Source: Halobacillus andaensis
GTDB lineage: Bacteria > Bacillota > Bacilli > Bacillales > Halobacillaceae
DNA length: 64,000 nucleotides
Assembly (NCBI RefSeq): GCF_014636475.1
Contig: NZ_BMEL01000001.1
Span: 62,001 to 126,000 of the forward strand
Direction of reading: 5' to 3'
Shown here: piece after piece, positions 9,234 through 20,146 of the stretch
How the letters are laid out: the number at the start of each line of letters is the position of its first letter
Numbering within the stretch: the stretch's first letter is position 1
Position numbers and translations under genes: made by a program
The notes under the pieces: model-generated
What the model was told of the DNA's origin: nothing
The model's input: only the letters and a program-made list of their open reading frames with translations
The model's database searches: none

Positions 9234-9830
9234 ATGACCCATACTTTGGCCGAAAAAGTGTATGAAGGAGTATTAGAACAGATCAAAGCTTACATTGAAG
9301 ATAAGAAGCTTAAGCCAGGCGACAAATTACCTTCTGAAAGAATGTTCAGTGAGTTGTTGCAAGTGGGAAGATCTTCTATTCGTGAAGCTTTGCGTGCCCT
9401 TGAACTGTTAGGATTAATAGAAACAAGGCGCGGCGAAGGAACCTTTATGAGAGCCTACCGCCCATACCATATGGTCGGTTTGTTATCGAAGTTTCTTTTG
9501 AATGATACTAGATCTAGAGAAGAGCTATTAACAGCAAAGCAAATGCTTGAAAAAGAAATTTTACTATTATCCGCCGGTCAATTATCACAGGAACAACTAG
9601 ATGAATTGAGCAGGTTAATTCCTGATGAACAAAATAGTCAAAAGCATCAAAAAATGTTCACTTATTTATTTGAACAATGCCACCATCCACTGCTATTATC
9701 TATGTGGCAATTTATTAGCGGATTTACACATACTGTTCATGATATTACGTATACTCCGGATATGTATAAACGATTTTATCAATCGTTATCGAACCATAAA
9801 TCCAAAGAGCATATCTACTCTTTGTTTTAA
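9234..9830 (+). CDS. GntR/FadR-subfamily transcriptional regulator
   Basis: 198 residues. A GntR winged helix occupies residues ~5-70 (KPGDKLPSERMFSELLQVGRS, then SSIREALRALELLGLIETRRG), followed by an all-helical FCD ligand domain to the end. In metal-binding FCD domains an FH pair supplies a ligand; here the matching position reads FTYLFE, so that histidine is absent and a metal-free effector pocket is likely. ATG 9234 has AAAGGGG eight bases upstream; the longer frame to 9174 has no ribosome site. Its place between malic enzyme and accD suggests control of malate or fatty-acid precursor metabolism, with the 7873-7885 palindrome as probable target. The effector is unknown. Confidence 0.8.
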   Translation: MTHTLAEKVYEGVLEQIKAYIEDKKLKPGDKLPSERMFSELLQVGRSSIREALRALELLGLIETRRGEGTFMRAYRPYHMVGLLSKFLLNDTRSREELLTAKQMLEKEILLLSAGQLSQEQLDELSRLIPDEQNSQKHQKMFTYLFEQCHHPLLLSMWQFISGFTHTVHDITYTPDMYKRFYQSLSNHKSKEHIYSLF

Positions 9831-9944
9831 TATAGATCAATCGGGCAATTGTACACTCGACAGCTTTCGTTAACAAATGCACGAGAATTTTTGTATTATG
9901 ACATAGAACATAGAAATGAGCCTTGTCCTAAAGGAGGAATCACC

Positions 9945-10802
9945 TTGCTAAGAGATTTTTTCAGCAAGAAAAAGCGCTATGCATCCATACCAAGTCAAGA
10001 GGCAAAACAGGATGTACCTGAAGGGCTAATGCAAAAATGCCCAAGCTGCCAAAAGATTTTTTATAGAAAAGAACTTATTCGGAATATGAACGTTTGTCCT
10101 CATTGTGATCATCACCACAGTTTAAATGCCTTCGAAAGAATTGAGCATTTATTTGATGAAAACTCCTTTGAAGAATGGGACAAGAATATGATCTCCACAA
10201 ACCCTCTTCAATTTCCAGATTATGAAGAGAAGCTTGAAAAGGATCGCATGAAATCCGCTTTAAACGAAGCAGTAGTTACAGGAAAGTCATCTCTTGATGG
10301 GAATAAAACAGCAGTAGCTATCATGGATTCTCGTTTCCGAATGGGAAGCATGGGGTCCGTTGTAGGAGAAAAAATTACGAATGCAATAGAGAATGCTAGA
10401 AAAGAAAAGCTTCCTTTCATCATTTTTACTGCATCCGGAGGAGCACGTATGCAAGAAGGTGTCTTAAGCTTAATGCAAATGGGCAAAACTTCAGTGGCTT
10501 TACGAAGACTTCACGAAGAAGGCGGATTATTTATTTCCGTCATGACGCACCCTACTACTGGTGGAGTATCAGCTAGTTTTGCCTCTGTCGGTGATTATAA
10601 TTTCGCTGAACCAGGAGCATTAATTGGATTTGCCGGACGCCGCATCATAGAGCAAACAATTCGTGAAAAACTTCCTGATGACTTCCAGACTGCAGAGTTT
10701 TTACTGCAGCATGGGCAATTAGACAGAGTTGTCCACCGTCATGATATGAAAGCTACCCTTTCCACTGTTCTAGACATTCATTGTAAGGGAGGGAACCTCT
10801 GA
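9945..10802 (+). CDS. accD: Acetyl-CoA carboxylase carboxyltransferase subunit beta
   Basis: 285 residues. With AccA it transfers the carboxyl group from carboxybiotin to acetyl-CoA, giving malonyl-CoA for fatty-acid synthesis. An N-terminal four-cysteine zinc ribbon (CPSC ... CPHC, residues ~26-50) precedes the crotonase-like carboxyltransferase domain, with [10 protein letters not shown] and the oxyanion region [10 protein letters not shown]. The start is TTG 9945, with AAGGAGG at 9931-9937; the open frame back to 9849 is not supported. The stop overlaps the accA start (TGATG), so the two subunits are translationally coupled. Confidence 0.96.
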   Translation: MLRDFFSKKKRYASIPSQEAKQDVPEGLMQKCPSCQKIFYRKELIRNMNVCPHCDHHHSLNAFERIEHLFDENSFEEWDKNMISTNPLQFPDYEEKLEKDRMKSALNEAVVTGKSSLDGNKTAVAIMDSRFRMGSMGSVVGEKITNAIENARKEKLPFIIFTASGGARMQEGVLSLMQMGKTSVALRRLHEEGGLFISVMTHPTTGGVSASFASVGDYNFAEPGALIGFAGRRIIEQTIREKLPDDFQTAEFLLQHGQLDRVVHRHDMKATLSTVLDIHCKGGNL

Positions 10803-11764
10803 TGAAACACGTGTTAGAATTTGAAAAACCGGTCATTGAGCTTCGAGAAAAAATAACTGAATTAAAAAGGTTAACGGAAGAAAGCGAAATGGATTTAAGT
10901 GAAGAAATTACTACACTTGAAAAGCGGTTGGAGAAATTAGAAAAAGATGTGTATGATCGGATGGCTCCTTGGGATCGAGTGCAAATGGCTCGCCACCCTG
11001 AACGTCCTACTACATTAGATTATATTGAGTATTTATTCAGTGACTTCTTGGAGTTACATGGAGATCGTTTATTCGGTGACGATGAAGCCATTGTATCAGG
11101 CATTGCGAAGTTTAATAATCAGCCTGTAACAGTAATTGGCCATCAGCGTGGGAAAGATACGAAAGAGAATATTAAACGAAACTTTGGTATGCCCCACCCT
11201 GAAGGATACCGTAAAGCATTGCGCCTGATGAAGCAAGCGGAGAAATTCAATCGGCCGATCATTACGTTTATTGATACGAAGGGTGCTTATCCAGGAAAAG
11301 CGGCAGAAGAAAGAGGTCAAAGCGAAGCCATCGCTAGAAACCTTGTAGAAATGGCAGGCTTAACAGTACCTGTAATTTGTGTGGTTATAGGTGAAGGAGG
11401 TAGTGGAGGAGCATTAGGTTTAGGAATCGGTGATCGAATCTATATGCTTGAGAATTCCACATACTCAGTTATTTCACCAGAAGGAGCCGCCGCTTTATTA
11501 TGGAAAGATTCGAATTTAGCTCAAAAAGCAGCAGAGACTATGAAAATTACTGCTCAAGACTTGAAAGAGCTTAAGGTGATTGATGAGGTTATTCCAGAAA
11601 TACGTGGCGGGGCCCATAGAGATATTGAAAAACAGGCCGAAAGAATGGAAGAATATATACAAAATGCTCTTATAGAACTTCAGCAAAAAAGTGAAGAACT
11701 TCTGTTAGAAGAACGTTTTGACAAATATAAAAAAATTGGCGATTACACACAACTTAATATATAA
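10802..11764 (+). CDS. accA: Acetyl-CoA carboxylase carboxyltransferase subunit alpha
   Basis: 320 residues, partner of AccD in the alpha2-beta2 carboxyltransferase. The N-terminal helical region contains the coiled segment [10 protein letters not shown] ... [15 protein letters not shown]. The core shows [39 protein letters not shown] and [13 protein letters not shown], all standard for AccA. ATG 10802 overlaps the accD stop by one base, with a GGGAGGG ribosome site. A terminator lies about 40 bases after the stop, separating it from pfkA. Confidence 0.97.
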   Translation: MKHVLEFEKPVIELREKITELKRLTEESEMDLSEEITTLEKRLEKLEKDVYDRMAPWDRVQMARHPERPTTLDYIEYLFSDFLELHGDRLFGDDEAIVSGIAKFNNQPVTVIGHQRGKDTKENIKRNFGMPHPEGYRKALRLMKQAEKFNRPIITFIDTKGAYPGKAAEERGQSEAIARNLVEMAGLTVPVICVVIGEGGSGGALGLGIGDRIYMLENSTYSVISPEGAAALLWKDSNLAQKAAETMKITAQDLKELKVIDEVIPEIRGGAHRDIEKQAERMEEYIQNALIELQQKSEELLLEERFDKYKKIGDYTQLNI

Positions 11765-11802
11765 TTAGACACGGAAAATGAATAGATCCTCCTTGTTAAA
11801 GG

Positions 11803-11833
11803 AAGTCGCACTAAACTTATTGTGCGACTTTTG
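11803..11833 (+). terminator. Terminator after accDA
   Basis: GTCGCAC (11805-11811) pairs with GTGCGAC (11822-11828), followed by a short T run. Confidence 0.85.
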
Positions 11834-11931
11834 TCATATTATGGGGATGGTGACGCTTTCATAGAGGGTGATATGGTTTTATTAATAGAGTAATTGGGCA
11901 CACAGATTAAAAAGAACTACTTTTGAGGTGA

Positions 11932-12897
<966 letters not shown>

Positions 12898-12933
12898 TTT
12901 TAAAGTTAATGAGGCTTTTGAGGAGGAAAAAGA

Positions 12934-14697
12934 ATGATTAGAAAAACAAAGATTGTAAGTACGATTGGACCGGCTTCAGAATCTGTAGAGATTCTTACTG
13001 ATCTTATTAATTCTGGTATGAACGTAGCTCGCTTAAACTTTTCTCACGGAGATTTTGAAGAGCATGGAGCTCGAATTAAAAACATTCGTGAAGCTGCTTC
13101 CGTTACAGGTAAGACTGTAGCTATTCTTTTGGACACGAAAGGGCCAGAAATTCGTACAGGCGAATTAAAAGGTGGAGAAGCTTATTTGGAAAAAGGGAAT
13201 ACAGCATATGTAAGTATGGAGAACATACAGGGCGATGCTGAACGTTTTTCCGTTACCTATCCTGGCCTAATTAACGATGTACATCCTGGTTCTAAAATCC
13301 TTCTTGATGATGGGTTAGTTGAATTGCAAGTGGAAGAAGTGCTCAAAGATCAAAACGAAATTAAGACTACCGTTCTAAACAATGGTCTTCTTAAAAATAA
13401 AAAAGGTGTTAACGTCCCTAACGTTAGTGTGAACCTTCCGGGTATAACTGAAAAAGATGCCAAAGATATTGAGTTTGGAATTGAACAGGATGTAGACTTT
13501 ATTGCTGCCTCATTCGTTCGTCGTGCTTCAGATGTATTGGAAATTAAAGAGTTACTTGAAAAAAATAACGCAGGTCATATTCAAATTATTCCTAAGATCG
13601 AAAACCAAGAAGGTGTCGATAACATTGATGACATTCTAGAAGTAAGTGATGGTTTAATGGTCGCACGTGGAGATCTTGGGGTAGAGATTCCTCCTGAAGA
13701 TGTGCCGCTTGTGCAAAAACAATTGATCCGTAAATGCAATAAAGCAGGTAAGCCTGTTATCACAGCTACGCAAATGCTGGACTCTATGCAGCGCAATCCT
13801 AGACCGACTCGTGCAGAGGCTTCTGACGTTGCAAATGCTATTTTTGACGGTACGGATGCGATTATGCTTTCTGGTGAGACAGCAGCGGGTGATTATCCGC
13901 GTGAAGCAGTACAAACGATGAGTAATATTGCAACGAAAACAGAAACAGGACTAAACTATAAAGCGATTCTTGACGAACGTTCTAAGCATAGTGATATGAC
14001 GATTACGGATGCGATCAGCCAGTCCGTTACCCACACAGCAATTAACTTGCAGGTGAACGCCGTTGTAACACCAACGGAGAGCGGACATACAGCACGTATG
14101 ATCTCTAAGTATCGCCCTCAAGCTCCAATTGTAGCCATCACTTCTAGTGAACGAGTAAACCGTAAGCTTTCCCTGGTTTGGGGTGTGTATGCGGTAATGG
14201 GACCTCAATCTGAATCAACTGATGATATGCTAGATGTAGCTGTTGACCGTGGACTTGCTTCTGGTATTGTCTCACGTGGAGACCGAGTCATTATTACCGG
14301 TGGAGTCCCTGTTGGAGAGAGTGGTACCACTAATCTTATGAAAGTGCATGTCATTGGAGATGTTTTATTAAAAGGACAAGGAGTAGGTCGTAAAAGTGCC
14401 TACGGACGTGTTGTGGTAGCTAAGGACGCACAAGACGCTATTGATCGTGTAGAAGAAGGAAACATCTTAGTAACATATGGGACGGACCGTGATATGATGC
14501 CTGCAATTGAAAAAGCTGGCGGTATCATCACTCAAGAAGGTGGACTAACTTCTCATGCAGCTGTGGTTGGTTTAAGCTTAGGAATTCCAGTTATTGTAGG
14601 TGTAGAAGAAGCCTTCGATAAGATTAAAGATGGGTCTGACTTAACAATGGACAGTACGCGCGGCGATATTTATGAAGGTCATGCAAGTGTCCTATAA
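12934..14697 (+). CDS. pyk: Pyruvate kinase with extra C-terminal PEP-utiliser-like domain
   Basis: 587 residues. The first ~470 form the classic kinase: [33 protein letters not shown] with the active-site lysine, ARGDLGVE and [13 protein letters not shown]. The last ~110 residues add the domain seen in Bacillus and Geobacillus enzymes, which resembles the phosphohistidine domain of PEP synthase ([11 protein letters not shown] near the end). It converts PEP and ADP to pyruvate and ATP. It has a GAGGAGG ribosome site and is cotranscribed with pfkA; a terminator follows. Confidence 0.97.
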   Translation: MIRKTKIVSTIGPASESVEILTDLINSGMNVARLNFSHGDFEEHGARIKNIREAASVTGKTVAILLDTKGPEIRTGELKGGEAYLEKGNTAYVSMENIQGDAERFSVTYPGLINDVHPGSKILLDDGLVELQVEEVLKDQNEIKTTVLNNGLLKNKKGVNVPNVSVNLPGITEKDAKDIEFGIEQDVDFIAASFVRRASDVLEIKELLEKNNAGHIQIIPKIENQEGVDNIDDILEVSDGLMVARGDLGVEIPPEDVPLVQKQLIRKCNKAGKPVITATQMLDSMQRNPRPTRAEASDVANAIFDGTDAIMLSGETAAGDYPREAVQTMSNIATKTETGLNYKAILDERSKHSDMTITDAISQSVTHTAINLQVNAVVTPTESGHTARMISKYRPQAPIVAITSSERVNRKLSLVWGVYAVMGPQSESTDDMLDVAVDRGLASGIVSRGDRVIITGGVPVGESGTTNLMKVHVIGDVLLKGQGVGRKSAYGRVVVAKDAQDAIDRVEEGNILVTYGTDRDMMPAIEKAGGIITQEGGLTSHAAVVGLSLGIPVIVGVEEAFDKIKDGSDLTMDSTRGDIYEGHASVL

Positions 14698-14710
14698 TTA
14701 CGAGTAAAGA

Positions 14711-14740
14711 AGACAGAGATTGAGTTCTCTGTCTTTTTCT
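14711..14740 (+). terminator. Terminator after pfkA-pyk
   Basis: AGACAGAG / CTCTGTCT stem and a T-rich tail. Confidence 0.88.
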
Positions 14741-14802
14741 TTCGCTTGTTAATCTAATATTCGATATAATAGAGGAAATGGTGAAGAAGAAAGGGAGATC
14801 AT

Positions 14803-15195
14803 ATGTTTCGCTGGTTGTTATTGTTTATTTTAATTGTGCCAGCTTTAGAAATTGGGTTATTGATTTGGGCAGGAAATTTAGTAGGACCATGGTGGGTCAT
14901 ACTGCTAATCTTATTAACAGGTGTCTTAGGAGCCTGGTTAGCCAAACAACAAGGATTAGAGACGATTCGAAAACTGCAAACCTCAGTCGGTAATCATGAG
15001 CTTCCAGGGGAAGCTTTGTTAGATGGGGCATGTATTTTAGTGGGAGGAGCTGTCCTTCTTACTCCAGGCTTCATTACGGACGCTATAGGGTTTATGCTGC
15101 TAATACCTGCAACGAGATCGCCCCTAAAGAGCGGTTTGCGTCGTTTAATTAATAAAATGATGGATCGTAATACGATTACAATCTATAGAAAATAA
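14803..15195 (+). CDS. fxsA: FxsA family membrane protein
   Basis: 130 residues with three or four hydrophobic spans: FRWLLLFILIVPALEIGLL at the start, VGPWWVILLILLTGVLGAWL next, and two more in the middle (VGGAVLLTPGFITDAIGFMLLIPA). Conserved FxsA features include the E in PALEIG and the TPGFITD motif. The C-terminal tail is basic and cytoplasmic. FxsA (B. subtilis YtzA) is an inner-membrane protein of unknown biochemical role, linked in E. coli to escape from phage F exclusion. An AAAGGGAGA ribosome site precedes ATG 14803. A shared terminator separates it from ytvI. Confidence 0.88.
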   Translation: MFRWLLLFILIVPALEIGLLIWAGNLVGPWWVILLILLTGVLGAWLAKQQGLETIRKLQTSVGNHELPGEALLDGACILVGGAVLLTPGFITDAIGFMLLIPATRSPLKSGLRRLINKMMDRNTITIYRK

Positions 15196-15201
15196 TGAGT
15201 C

Positions 15202-15244
15202 TTGAGGGCTGCTGGCCTTATTTGAACAGTAGCCCTTTTTTCAA
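15202..15244. terminator. Bidirectional terminator between fxsA and ytvI
   Basis: TTGAGGGCTGCTG pairs with CAGTAGCCC...TCAA (one G-T pair); a T run follows on the plus strand. It serves the converging genes fxsA and ytvI. Confidence 0.8.
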
Positions 15245-15249
15245 GGCCT

Positions 15250-16359
15250 CTATTTACCCATGATAAAATTCCATAACTGAATAGGCACTCCAGAAGTAAT
15301 CAAGGCTTTCCCAAATGCAATAATAATAGGGGTAATAAGAATGGCCAAACCGCCCCAAATTTGAAAACCTAGGAAGAGACCGATTAGTAGGATAAGAGGG
15401 TGTATACCAAAATGAGAAGCTAATATTTTGGGCTCAAAAAGCTGCCTGCATATAACGACAGCCATATAAATGATGGACAGTTGGATGGTAAGCATAAATT
15501 GATCTGTCAAAAAAGAATAAATAATCCAGGGAATGAAAATAATACCAGTTCCAATGTAGGGTATTAAATCAATGATCCCTGCTAGCAAAGTCATTAAAAA
15601 AGGATGAGGGTGCAGAATAAATAACATACCTGAAAAAACAATGAACATAGTAATAGCCATCAAAACGAGTTGGGCTTTAACGAGCTGCTTGATCGTTAAT
15701 TTAAAGTTTGACCATACCTTTTTTATGGGGGAACGCAACCTTTTTGAAAAGTAATTTTGAAAAAGATTTTTTATTTTATCCCAATCTTTACTGATGAAAA
15801 ATGTGGAAAGAAATATAATGCCAAATGCCATTAAAATGCTTGGCAAATTTGCTAGTCCTCCACTGAATAGCTGCAATAATGCATGTAATTGTTCAATTCC
15901 AAATTGAACGAACCGTTGCTTTATATCCTCTAAATATCTGTAGATCGAATCACCAAAGGATGGATCAAAGGAGCCCACCCAGCTTTTCAGATAAGATAAA
16001 ATAAAATCAACCCAGTTAAGGAATTGGTCGTGAAAAACATTAATGGCCTGTACATATCCTGAAAAATCTTGATTCGATAGGCCTTGAATTAATTCCACTA
16101 CCCTGGTAATGATAGCAGCAAAGATACTTACAAATACACTGACAATAACCCCTATAATGATAAGTATGGCAAGGGATTTCGGAAGTCGCAGTCTTTCGTG
16201 TAAAAGTCTTACAAAAGGTTGAATGAACCAAGATAAAGCAAAGGCTATAATAAAAGGAAATAAGAAATTCCAAGTTAAATAAAATAAAAAATAAAGACTG
16301 ATTCCGCCTAATAAAACAAACAATAAGCGAGTTAATTGTGGAAGGTTAAATGAGTCCAT
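15250..16359 (-). CDS. ytvI: AI-2E family transporter / sporulation integral membrane protein YtvI
   Basis: 369 residues, with about seven or eight transmembrane helices: two or three at the N-terminus (residues ~8-85), a long soluble stretch (~90-160), then helices to the C-terminus. DLIPYIGTGIIFIPW is the hallmark of the AI-2E/PerM exporter family. YtvI-type members are annotated as sporulation membrane proteins in Bacillus; the substrate is unknown. ATG at 16357-16359 has AAAGGGGAA upstream. It is the only minus-strand gene between fxsA and citZ. Confidence 0.85.
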   Translation of the reverse strand: MDSFNLPQLTRLLFVLLGGISLYFLFYLTWNFLFPFIIAFALSWFIQPFVRLLHERLRLPKSLAILIIIGVIVSVFVSIFAAIITRVVELIQGLSNQDFSGYVQAINVFHDQFLNWVDFILSYLKSWVGSFDPSFGDSIYRYLEDIKQRFVQFGIEQLHALLQLFSGGLANLPSILMAFGIIFLSTFFISKDWDKIKNLFQNYFSKRLRSPIKKVWSNFKLTIKQLVKAQLVLMAITMFIVFSGMLFILHPHPFLMTLLAGIIDLIPYIGTGIIFIPWIIYSFLTDQFMLTIQLSIIYMAVVICRQLFEPKILASHFGIHPLILLIGLFLGFQIWGGLAILITPIIIAFGKALITSGVPIQLWNFIMGK

Positions 16360-16456
16360 TTAAGGTTCCCCTTTAAATAGAAATATAGAAAGTTTTGCTA
16401 TAAATTGTTGGAAATTAACCGGTTTCAATTCACATTCAAGTCAGAATACTTTATAA

Positions 16457-16486
16457 TTGTCGGTGGGGAAGAAATCCTAGTATAGT
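16457..16486 (+). promoter_or_regulatory. Predicted citZ promoter
   Basis: TTGTCG (16457-16462), 18-base spacer, TATAGT (16481-16486). Predicted start near 16493. Confidence 0.6.
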
Positions 16487-16499
16487 TTATAAAGAATTA

Positions 16500-16513
16500 G
16501 TAAAGCGTTTTCT
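16500..16513 (+). promoter_or_regulatory. Candidate CcpA cre site at citZ
   Basis: GTAAAGCGTTTTCT matches 12 of 14 positions of TGWAARCGYTWWCW; the first two differ. It sits just downstream of the predicted start, where CcpA would block elongation. Carbon catabolite control of citZ by CcpA is known in B. subtilis. Confidence 0.55.
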
Positions 16514-16559
16514 CGGACTTCAGGAGGGAATGTAGCATTATTTCAAAAGGAGAGATCTT

Positions 16560-17675
16560 ATGGCATCAACTAAAGGTTTAGAAGGTATTACAGCTACAGA
16601 GTCGACTATTAGTTCGATCATTGATGACAAATTAACCTATGTAGGTTATGACATTGATGATTTAGCCAACCACTCTAGTTTTGAAGAAGTGGTTTACTTA
16701 TTATGGAACCAAAAACTTCCTAAAGAAAACGAGCTAAAAGAGTTTAGAGAAGAGCTCGTCTCTAATATGGACATTCCAGACGAAGTGATTGCACACCTTA
16801 AGTCATATGATTTATCAACCGTTCATCCAATGGCTGCGCTGCGTACAGCTATTTCAATGCTGGGATTATTTGATCCTGAAGCAGACGAAATGGACGAGGC
16901 AGCAAACAAAAGAAAAGCTGTTCGTTTACAAGCGAAAATTTCAACTGTAGTAACAGCTTTCTCTCGAATCCGTAAAGGGCAGGACCCTGTATCTCCTAAA
17001 AAAGATTTAAGCTTTGCTGCTAACTTTTTATATATGTTAAACAATAAGGAACCTGAAGACGTAGAAATTGAGGCAATGAATAAGGCACTTGTTTTACATG
17101 CTGATCATGAATTGAATGCTTCAACTTTTACGGCTCGTGTATGTGTTGCAACGTTATCTGATGTTTATTCAGGAGTTACTGCGGCAATTGGTGCACTAAA
17201 AGGTCCTTTACACGGAGGTGCTAATGAACGTGTAATGCAAATGTTGACGGAAATCGATTCTGTTGAGAATGCCATTCCAGCTATCGAAAAGAAACTTGAA
17301 AACAAAGAAAAAATCATGGGAATGGGTCACCGAGTATATCGCAACGGAGATCCGCGTGCTAAGCACCTTAAAGAAATGTCTCGTGAGCTAACTGAGTTAA
17401 CGGGTCATTCCAAATATTATGAGATGTCTATTAAGATTGAAGATTACATCAAAGAAAACAAAGGACTTCCAGCTAATGTGGACTTCTATTCCGCCTCTGT
17501 TTATCACAGCCTGGGAATCGACCACGATCTTTTTACTCCAATTTTTGCTGTGAGCCGTGTTTCAGGATGGTTAGCACATATCTTAGAGCAATATGCTGAC
17601 AATCGTCTCATCCGTCCAAGAGCAGAATATGTAGGTCCCAAAGGACAAACATATAAACCAATTGAACAACGCTAA
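16560..17675 (+). CDS. citZ: Citrate synthase
   Basis: 371 residues, the short type-II-like form of Gram-positive bacteria. It condenses acetyl-CoA with oxaloacetate to citrate. Active-site segments: HADHELNAS, KGPLHGGANE (catalytic His), GMGHRVYRNGDPRAK and the Asp in NVDFYSASVY; the C-terminal RPRAEYVGP carries a substrate Arg. ATG 16560 follows AAAAGGAGA. It heads the citZ-icd-mdh cluster, with a ~105-base gap before icd that holds no clear terminator, so readthrough into icd and mdh is likely. Confidence 0.96.
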   Translation: MASTKGLEGITATESTISSIIDDKLTYVGYDIDDLANHSSFEEVVYLLWNQKLPKENELKEFREELVSNMDIPDEVIAHLKSYDLSTVHPMAALRTAISMLGLFDPEADEMDEAANKRKAVRLQAKISTVVTAFSRIRKGQDPVSPKKDLSFAANFLYMLNNKEPEDVEIEAMNKALVLHADHELNASTFTARVCVATLSDVYSGVTAAIGALKGPLHGGANERVMQMLTEIDSVENAIPAIEKKLENKEKIMGMGHRVYRNGDPRAKHLKEMSRELTELTGHSKYYEMSIKIEDYIKENKGLPANVDFYSASVYHSLGIDHDLFTPIFAVSRVSGWLAHILEQYADNRLIRPRAEYVGPKGQTYKPIEQR

Positions 17676-17780
17676 TTCTAAAGAGTTAGCTTGCGCTTTT
17701 TATTGTGATTAATTTAACGTATGATGAAGAGGGGTGTAATATCCCTTTTTAATCTAGCAATTATTTTAGGAGGGTTTATT

Positions 17781-19055
17781 TTGGCACAATCTAAGAAAAT
17801 CTCAGTAGAACAAAACGGAAGTTTAAACGTACCTGATCGTCCAATCATTCCATATATTGAAGGAGATGGCATTGGCCCGGATATTTGGGCTTCAGCTAGC
17901 CGCGTGATCGAAGCAGCTGTTGATAAAGCATACAATGGACAAAAATCTATTGAATGGAAAGAAGTTCTTGCAGGGCAGAAAGCATACGATAAAACGGGCG
18001 AATGGCTGCCTGGAGAGACTTTGGACACGATTCGTGACTATAAAATTGCCATTAAAGGTCCATTAACGACCCCAATCGGTGGAGGTATTCGTTCACTAAA
18101 CGTTGCACTTCGTCAGGAGCTAGATTTATTTACTTGTCTTCGTCCAGTTCGCTACTTTGAAGGTGTTCCTTCTCCTGTTAAGCGTCCTGAAGACACTGAC
18201 ATGGCTATTTTCCGTGAAAACACTGAAGATATCTATGCTGGTATCGAATGGCAGCAAGGCACACCTGAAGTGAAAAAAGTGATCGATTTCCTTCAAGATG
18301 AGATGGGTGTACATAACATTCGTTTCCCTGAAACTTCTGGAATCGGTATCAAACCAGTTTCTGAAGAAGGTACGAAACGTCTAGTTCGTGCGGCAATCGA
18401 CTATGCATTAAATGAAGGTCGTAAAAACGTAACCCTAGTACACAAAGGAAACATTATGAAGTTTACTGAAGGTTCCTTTAAAAATTGGGGATACGAAGTG
18501 GCTCAAGAAGAATATGGAGAGAAAGTATTCACATGGGCTGAATATGACCGTATCGTTGAAAAAGAAGGAAAGGATGCCGCTAATGCTGCACAGGATAAAG
18601 CGGAAGCTGAAGGCAAGATCATCGTTAAAGATGCAATTGCTGATATCTTCTTGCAGCAAATCCTTACTCGTCCAAAAGAATTTGATGTTGTTGCAACGAT
18701 GAACCTAAATGGAGATTATATTTCTGATGCACTTGCTGCTCAAGTTGGTGGTATAGGAATCGCTCCAGGAGCAAACATTAACTTCGAAACTGGGCATGCT
18801 ATTTTCGAAGCTACTCACGGAACTGCTCCAAAATATGCAGGACTAGATAAAGTGAACCCGTCTTCTGTTATTTTGTCTGGAGTACTCATGCTTGAGCACC
18901 TAGGATGGAGAGAAGCAGCTGAGCTTATTTCTCAGTCCATGGATAAGACAATTGGCAGCAAAGTTGTAACTTATGACTTTGCACGTATGATGGACGGCGC
19001 TACTGAAGTGAAATGTTCTGAATTCGGTGATGCTCTAATCAAAAATATGGACTAA
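17781..19055 (+). CDS. icd: Isocitrate dehydrogenase, NADP-dependent
   Basis: 424 residues. It oxidatively decarboxylates isocitrate to 2-oxoglutarate. Visible motifs: [11 protein letters not shown], the substrate-binding serine loop [63 protein letters not shown], and HGTAPKYAG of the nucleotide site. The start is TTG 17781 after AGGAGG at 17768-17773; the frame extends to 17721 but those 20 residues are unlike the family. mdh starts 13 bases after its stop. Confidence 0.97.
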   Translation: MAQSKKISVEQNGSLNVPDRPIIPYIEGDGIGPDIWASASRVIEAAVDKAYNGQKSIEWKEVLAGQKAYDKTGEWLPGETLDTIRDYKIAIKGPLTTPIGGGIRSLNVALRQELDLFTCLRPVRYFEGVPSPVKRPEDTDMAIFRENTEDIYAGIEWQQGTPEVKKVIDFLQDEMGVHNIRFPETSGIGIKPVSEEGTKRLVRAAIDYALNEGRKNVTLVHKGNIMKFTEGSFKNWGYEVAQEEYGEKVFTWAEYDRIVEKEGKDAANAAQDKAEAEGKIIVKDAIADIFLQQILTRPKEFDVVATMNLNGDYISDALAAQVGGIGIAPGANINFETGHAIFEATHGTAPKYAGLDKVNPSSVILSGVLMLEHLGWREAAELISQSMDKTIGSKVVTYDFARMMDGATEVKCSEFGDALIKNMD

Positions 19056-19068
19056 GAGGGGGATCATT

Positions 19069-20007
19069 ATGGCGATTCGCAGAAATAAAATTTCAGTTAT
19101 CGGGAGTGGATTTACTGGTGCCACGACGGCTTTAATGCTTGCTCAAAAAGAACTAGGAGATGTGGTATTAGTCGATATTCCAGATATGGAAGATCCGACA
19201 AAGGGTAAAGCGCTGGATATGCTTGAGGCTAGCCCCGTGCAAGGGTTTGACGCGAAAGTTACAGGTACAGCAAATTATGAAGATACAGAAGGTTCTGATC
19301 TTGTCATCATTACGGCAGGTATCGCTAGAAAGCCTGGGATGAGTCGTGATGATCTAGTAAATACGAACTCTAAAATCATGAAGACCGTGACGAAGGAGAT
19401 TGTAAAATATTCCCCTGATTGCTACATCGTGGTCTTAACAAACCCAGTTGACGCAATGACTTACTCTGTATTCCAAGAAGCTGGACTTCCTAAGAACCGT
19501 GTCATTGGCCAGTCTGGTGTGCTTGATACAGCTCGCTTCCGTACTTTTGTCGCTGAAGAGCTTAATGTTTCAGTGAAAGATGTAACTGGATTTGTTCTTG
19601 GCGGCCACGGCGATGACATGGTGCCGCTAGTACGCTACTCATTTGCTGGAGGAATTCCACTTGAGAAGCTTATTTCTAAAAAGCGTTTAGATGAAATCGT
19701 TCAACGCACTCGTACAGGCGGCGGTGAAATTGTAGGCTTACTTGGTAACGGAAGTGCATACTATGCACCTGCCGCTTCTCTTACTCAGATGGCTGAAGCG
19801 ATCCTTAAGGATCAACGTCGCATTCTTCCTGCAATCGCTTATCTTGAAGGTGAATACGGATACGAAGGTATTTATCTTGGGGTCCCAACCATCTTAGGTG
19901 GTAATGGAATTGAAGAGATCATCGAACTAGATTTAACAGAAGAAGAGAAAAAGCAACTTGATCAATCAGCTGACTCTGTTAAAAACGTCCTAAATGTATT
20001 AAACTAA
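19069..20007 (+). CDS. mdh: Malate dehydrogenase (LDH-like type)
   Basis: 312 residues. It interconverts malate and oxaloacetate with NAD. The Rossmann motif [10 protein letters not shown] is at residues ~11-20, an acid follows in VVLVDIP, and the mobile loop [14 protein letters not shown] carries the substrate arginines that mark malate specificity. The catalytic [11 protein letters not shown] histidine and the DxxR-type pair (LDTARFR) are present. It has a GAGGGGGAT ribosome site, directly follows icd, and a strong terminator ends the TCA cluster. Confidence 0.97.
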   Translation: MAIRRNKISVIGSGFTGATTALMLAQKELGDVVLVDIPDMEDPTKGKALDMLEASPVQGFDAKVTGTANYEDTEGSDLVIITAGIARKPGMSRDDLVNTNSKIMKTVTKEIVKYSPDCYIVVLTNPVDAMTYSVFQEAGLPKNRVIGQSGVLDTARFRTFVAEELNVSVKDVTGFVLGGHGDDMVPLVRYSFAGGIPLEKLISKKRLDEIVQRTRTGGGEIVGLLGNGSAYYAPAASLTQMAEAILKDQRRILPAIAYLEGEYGYEGIYLGVPTILGGNGIEEIIELDLTEEEKKQLDQSADSVKNVLNVLN

Positions 20008-20013
20008 TAATAG

Positions 20014-20046
20014 AAGGATTCGAGGCTTATCCTCGAATCCTTTTTT
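20014..20046 (+). terminator. Terminator of the citZ-icd-mdh cluster
   Basis: AAGGATTCGAGG / CCTCGAATCCTT, 12-bp stem with a five-base loop and a T run. Confidence 0.95.
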
Positions 20047-20116
20047 ACTTTATGAAATGTAGGAGATGAACGAGGGATTATCAGCTACTGATGGATAATT
20101 TTTATTTAATCAATTA

Positions 20117-20130
20117 TGTAAACGTTTTCT
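20117..20130 (+). promoter_or_regulatory. Consensus CcpA cre site
   Basis: TGTAAACGTTTTCT matches all 14 positions of TGWAARCGYTWWCW. It ends 17 bases before the start codon of the MaoC-like gene and abuts its ribosome site, so bound CcpA would act as a repressor. Confidence 0.75.
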
Positions 20131-20146
20131 AAAGGAGTGTGGCGGA

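Noticed and set aside
11848-11861. cre-like sequence before pfkA
   Set aside because: Three mismatches in the left half; not distinguishable from chance.
17721-17780. N-terminal extension of icd
   Set aside because: AGGAGG lies inside it and the family N-terminus begins at TTG 17781.
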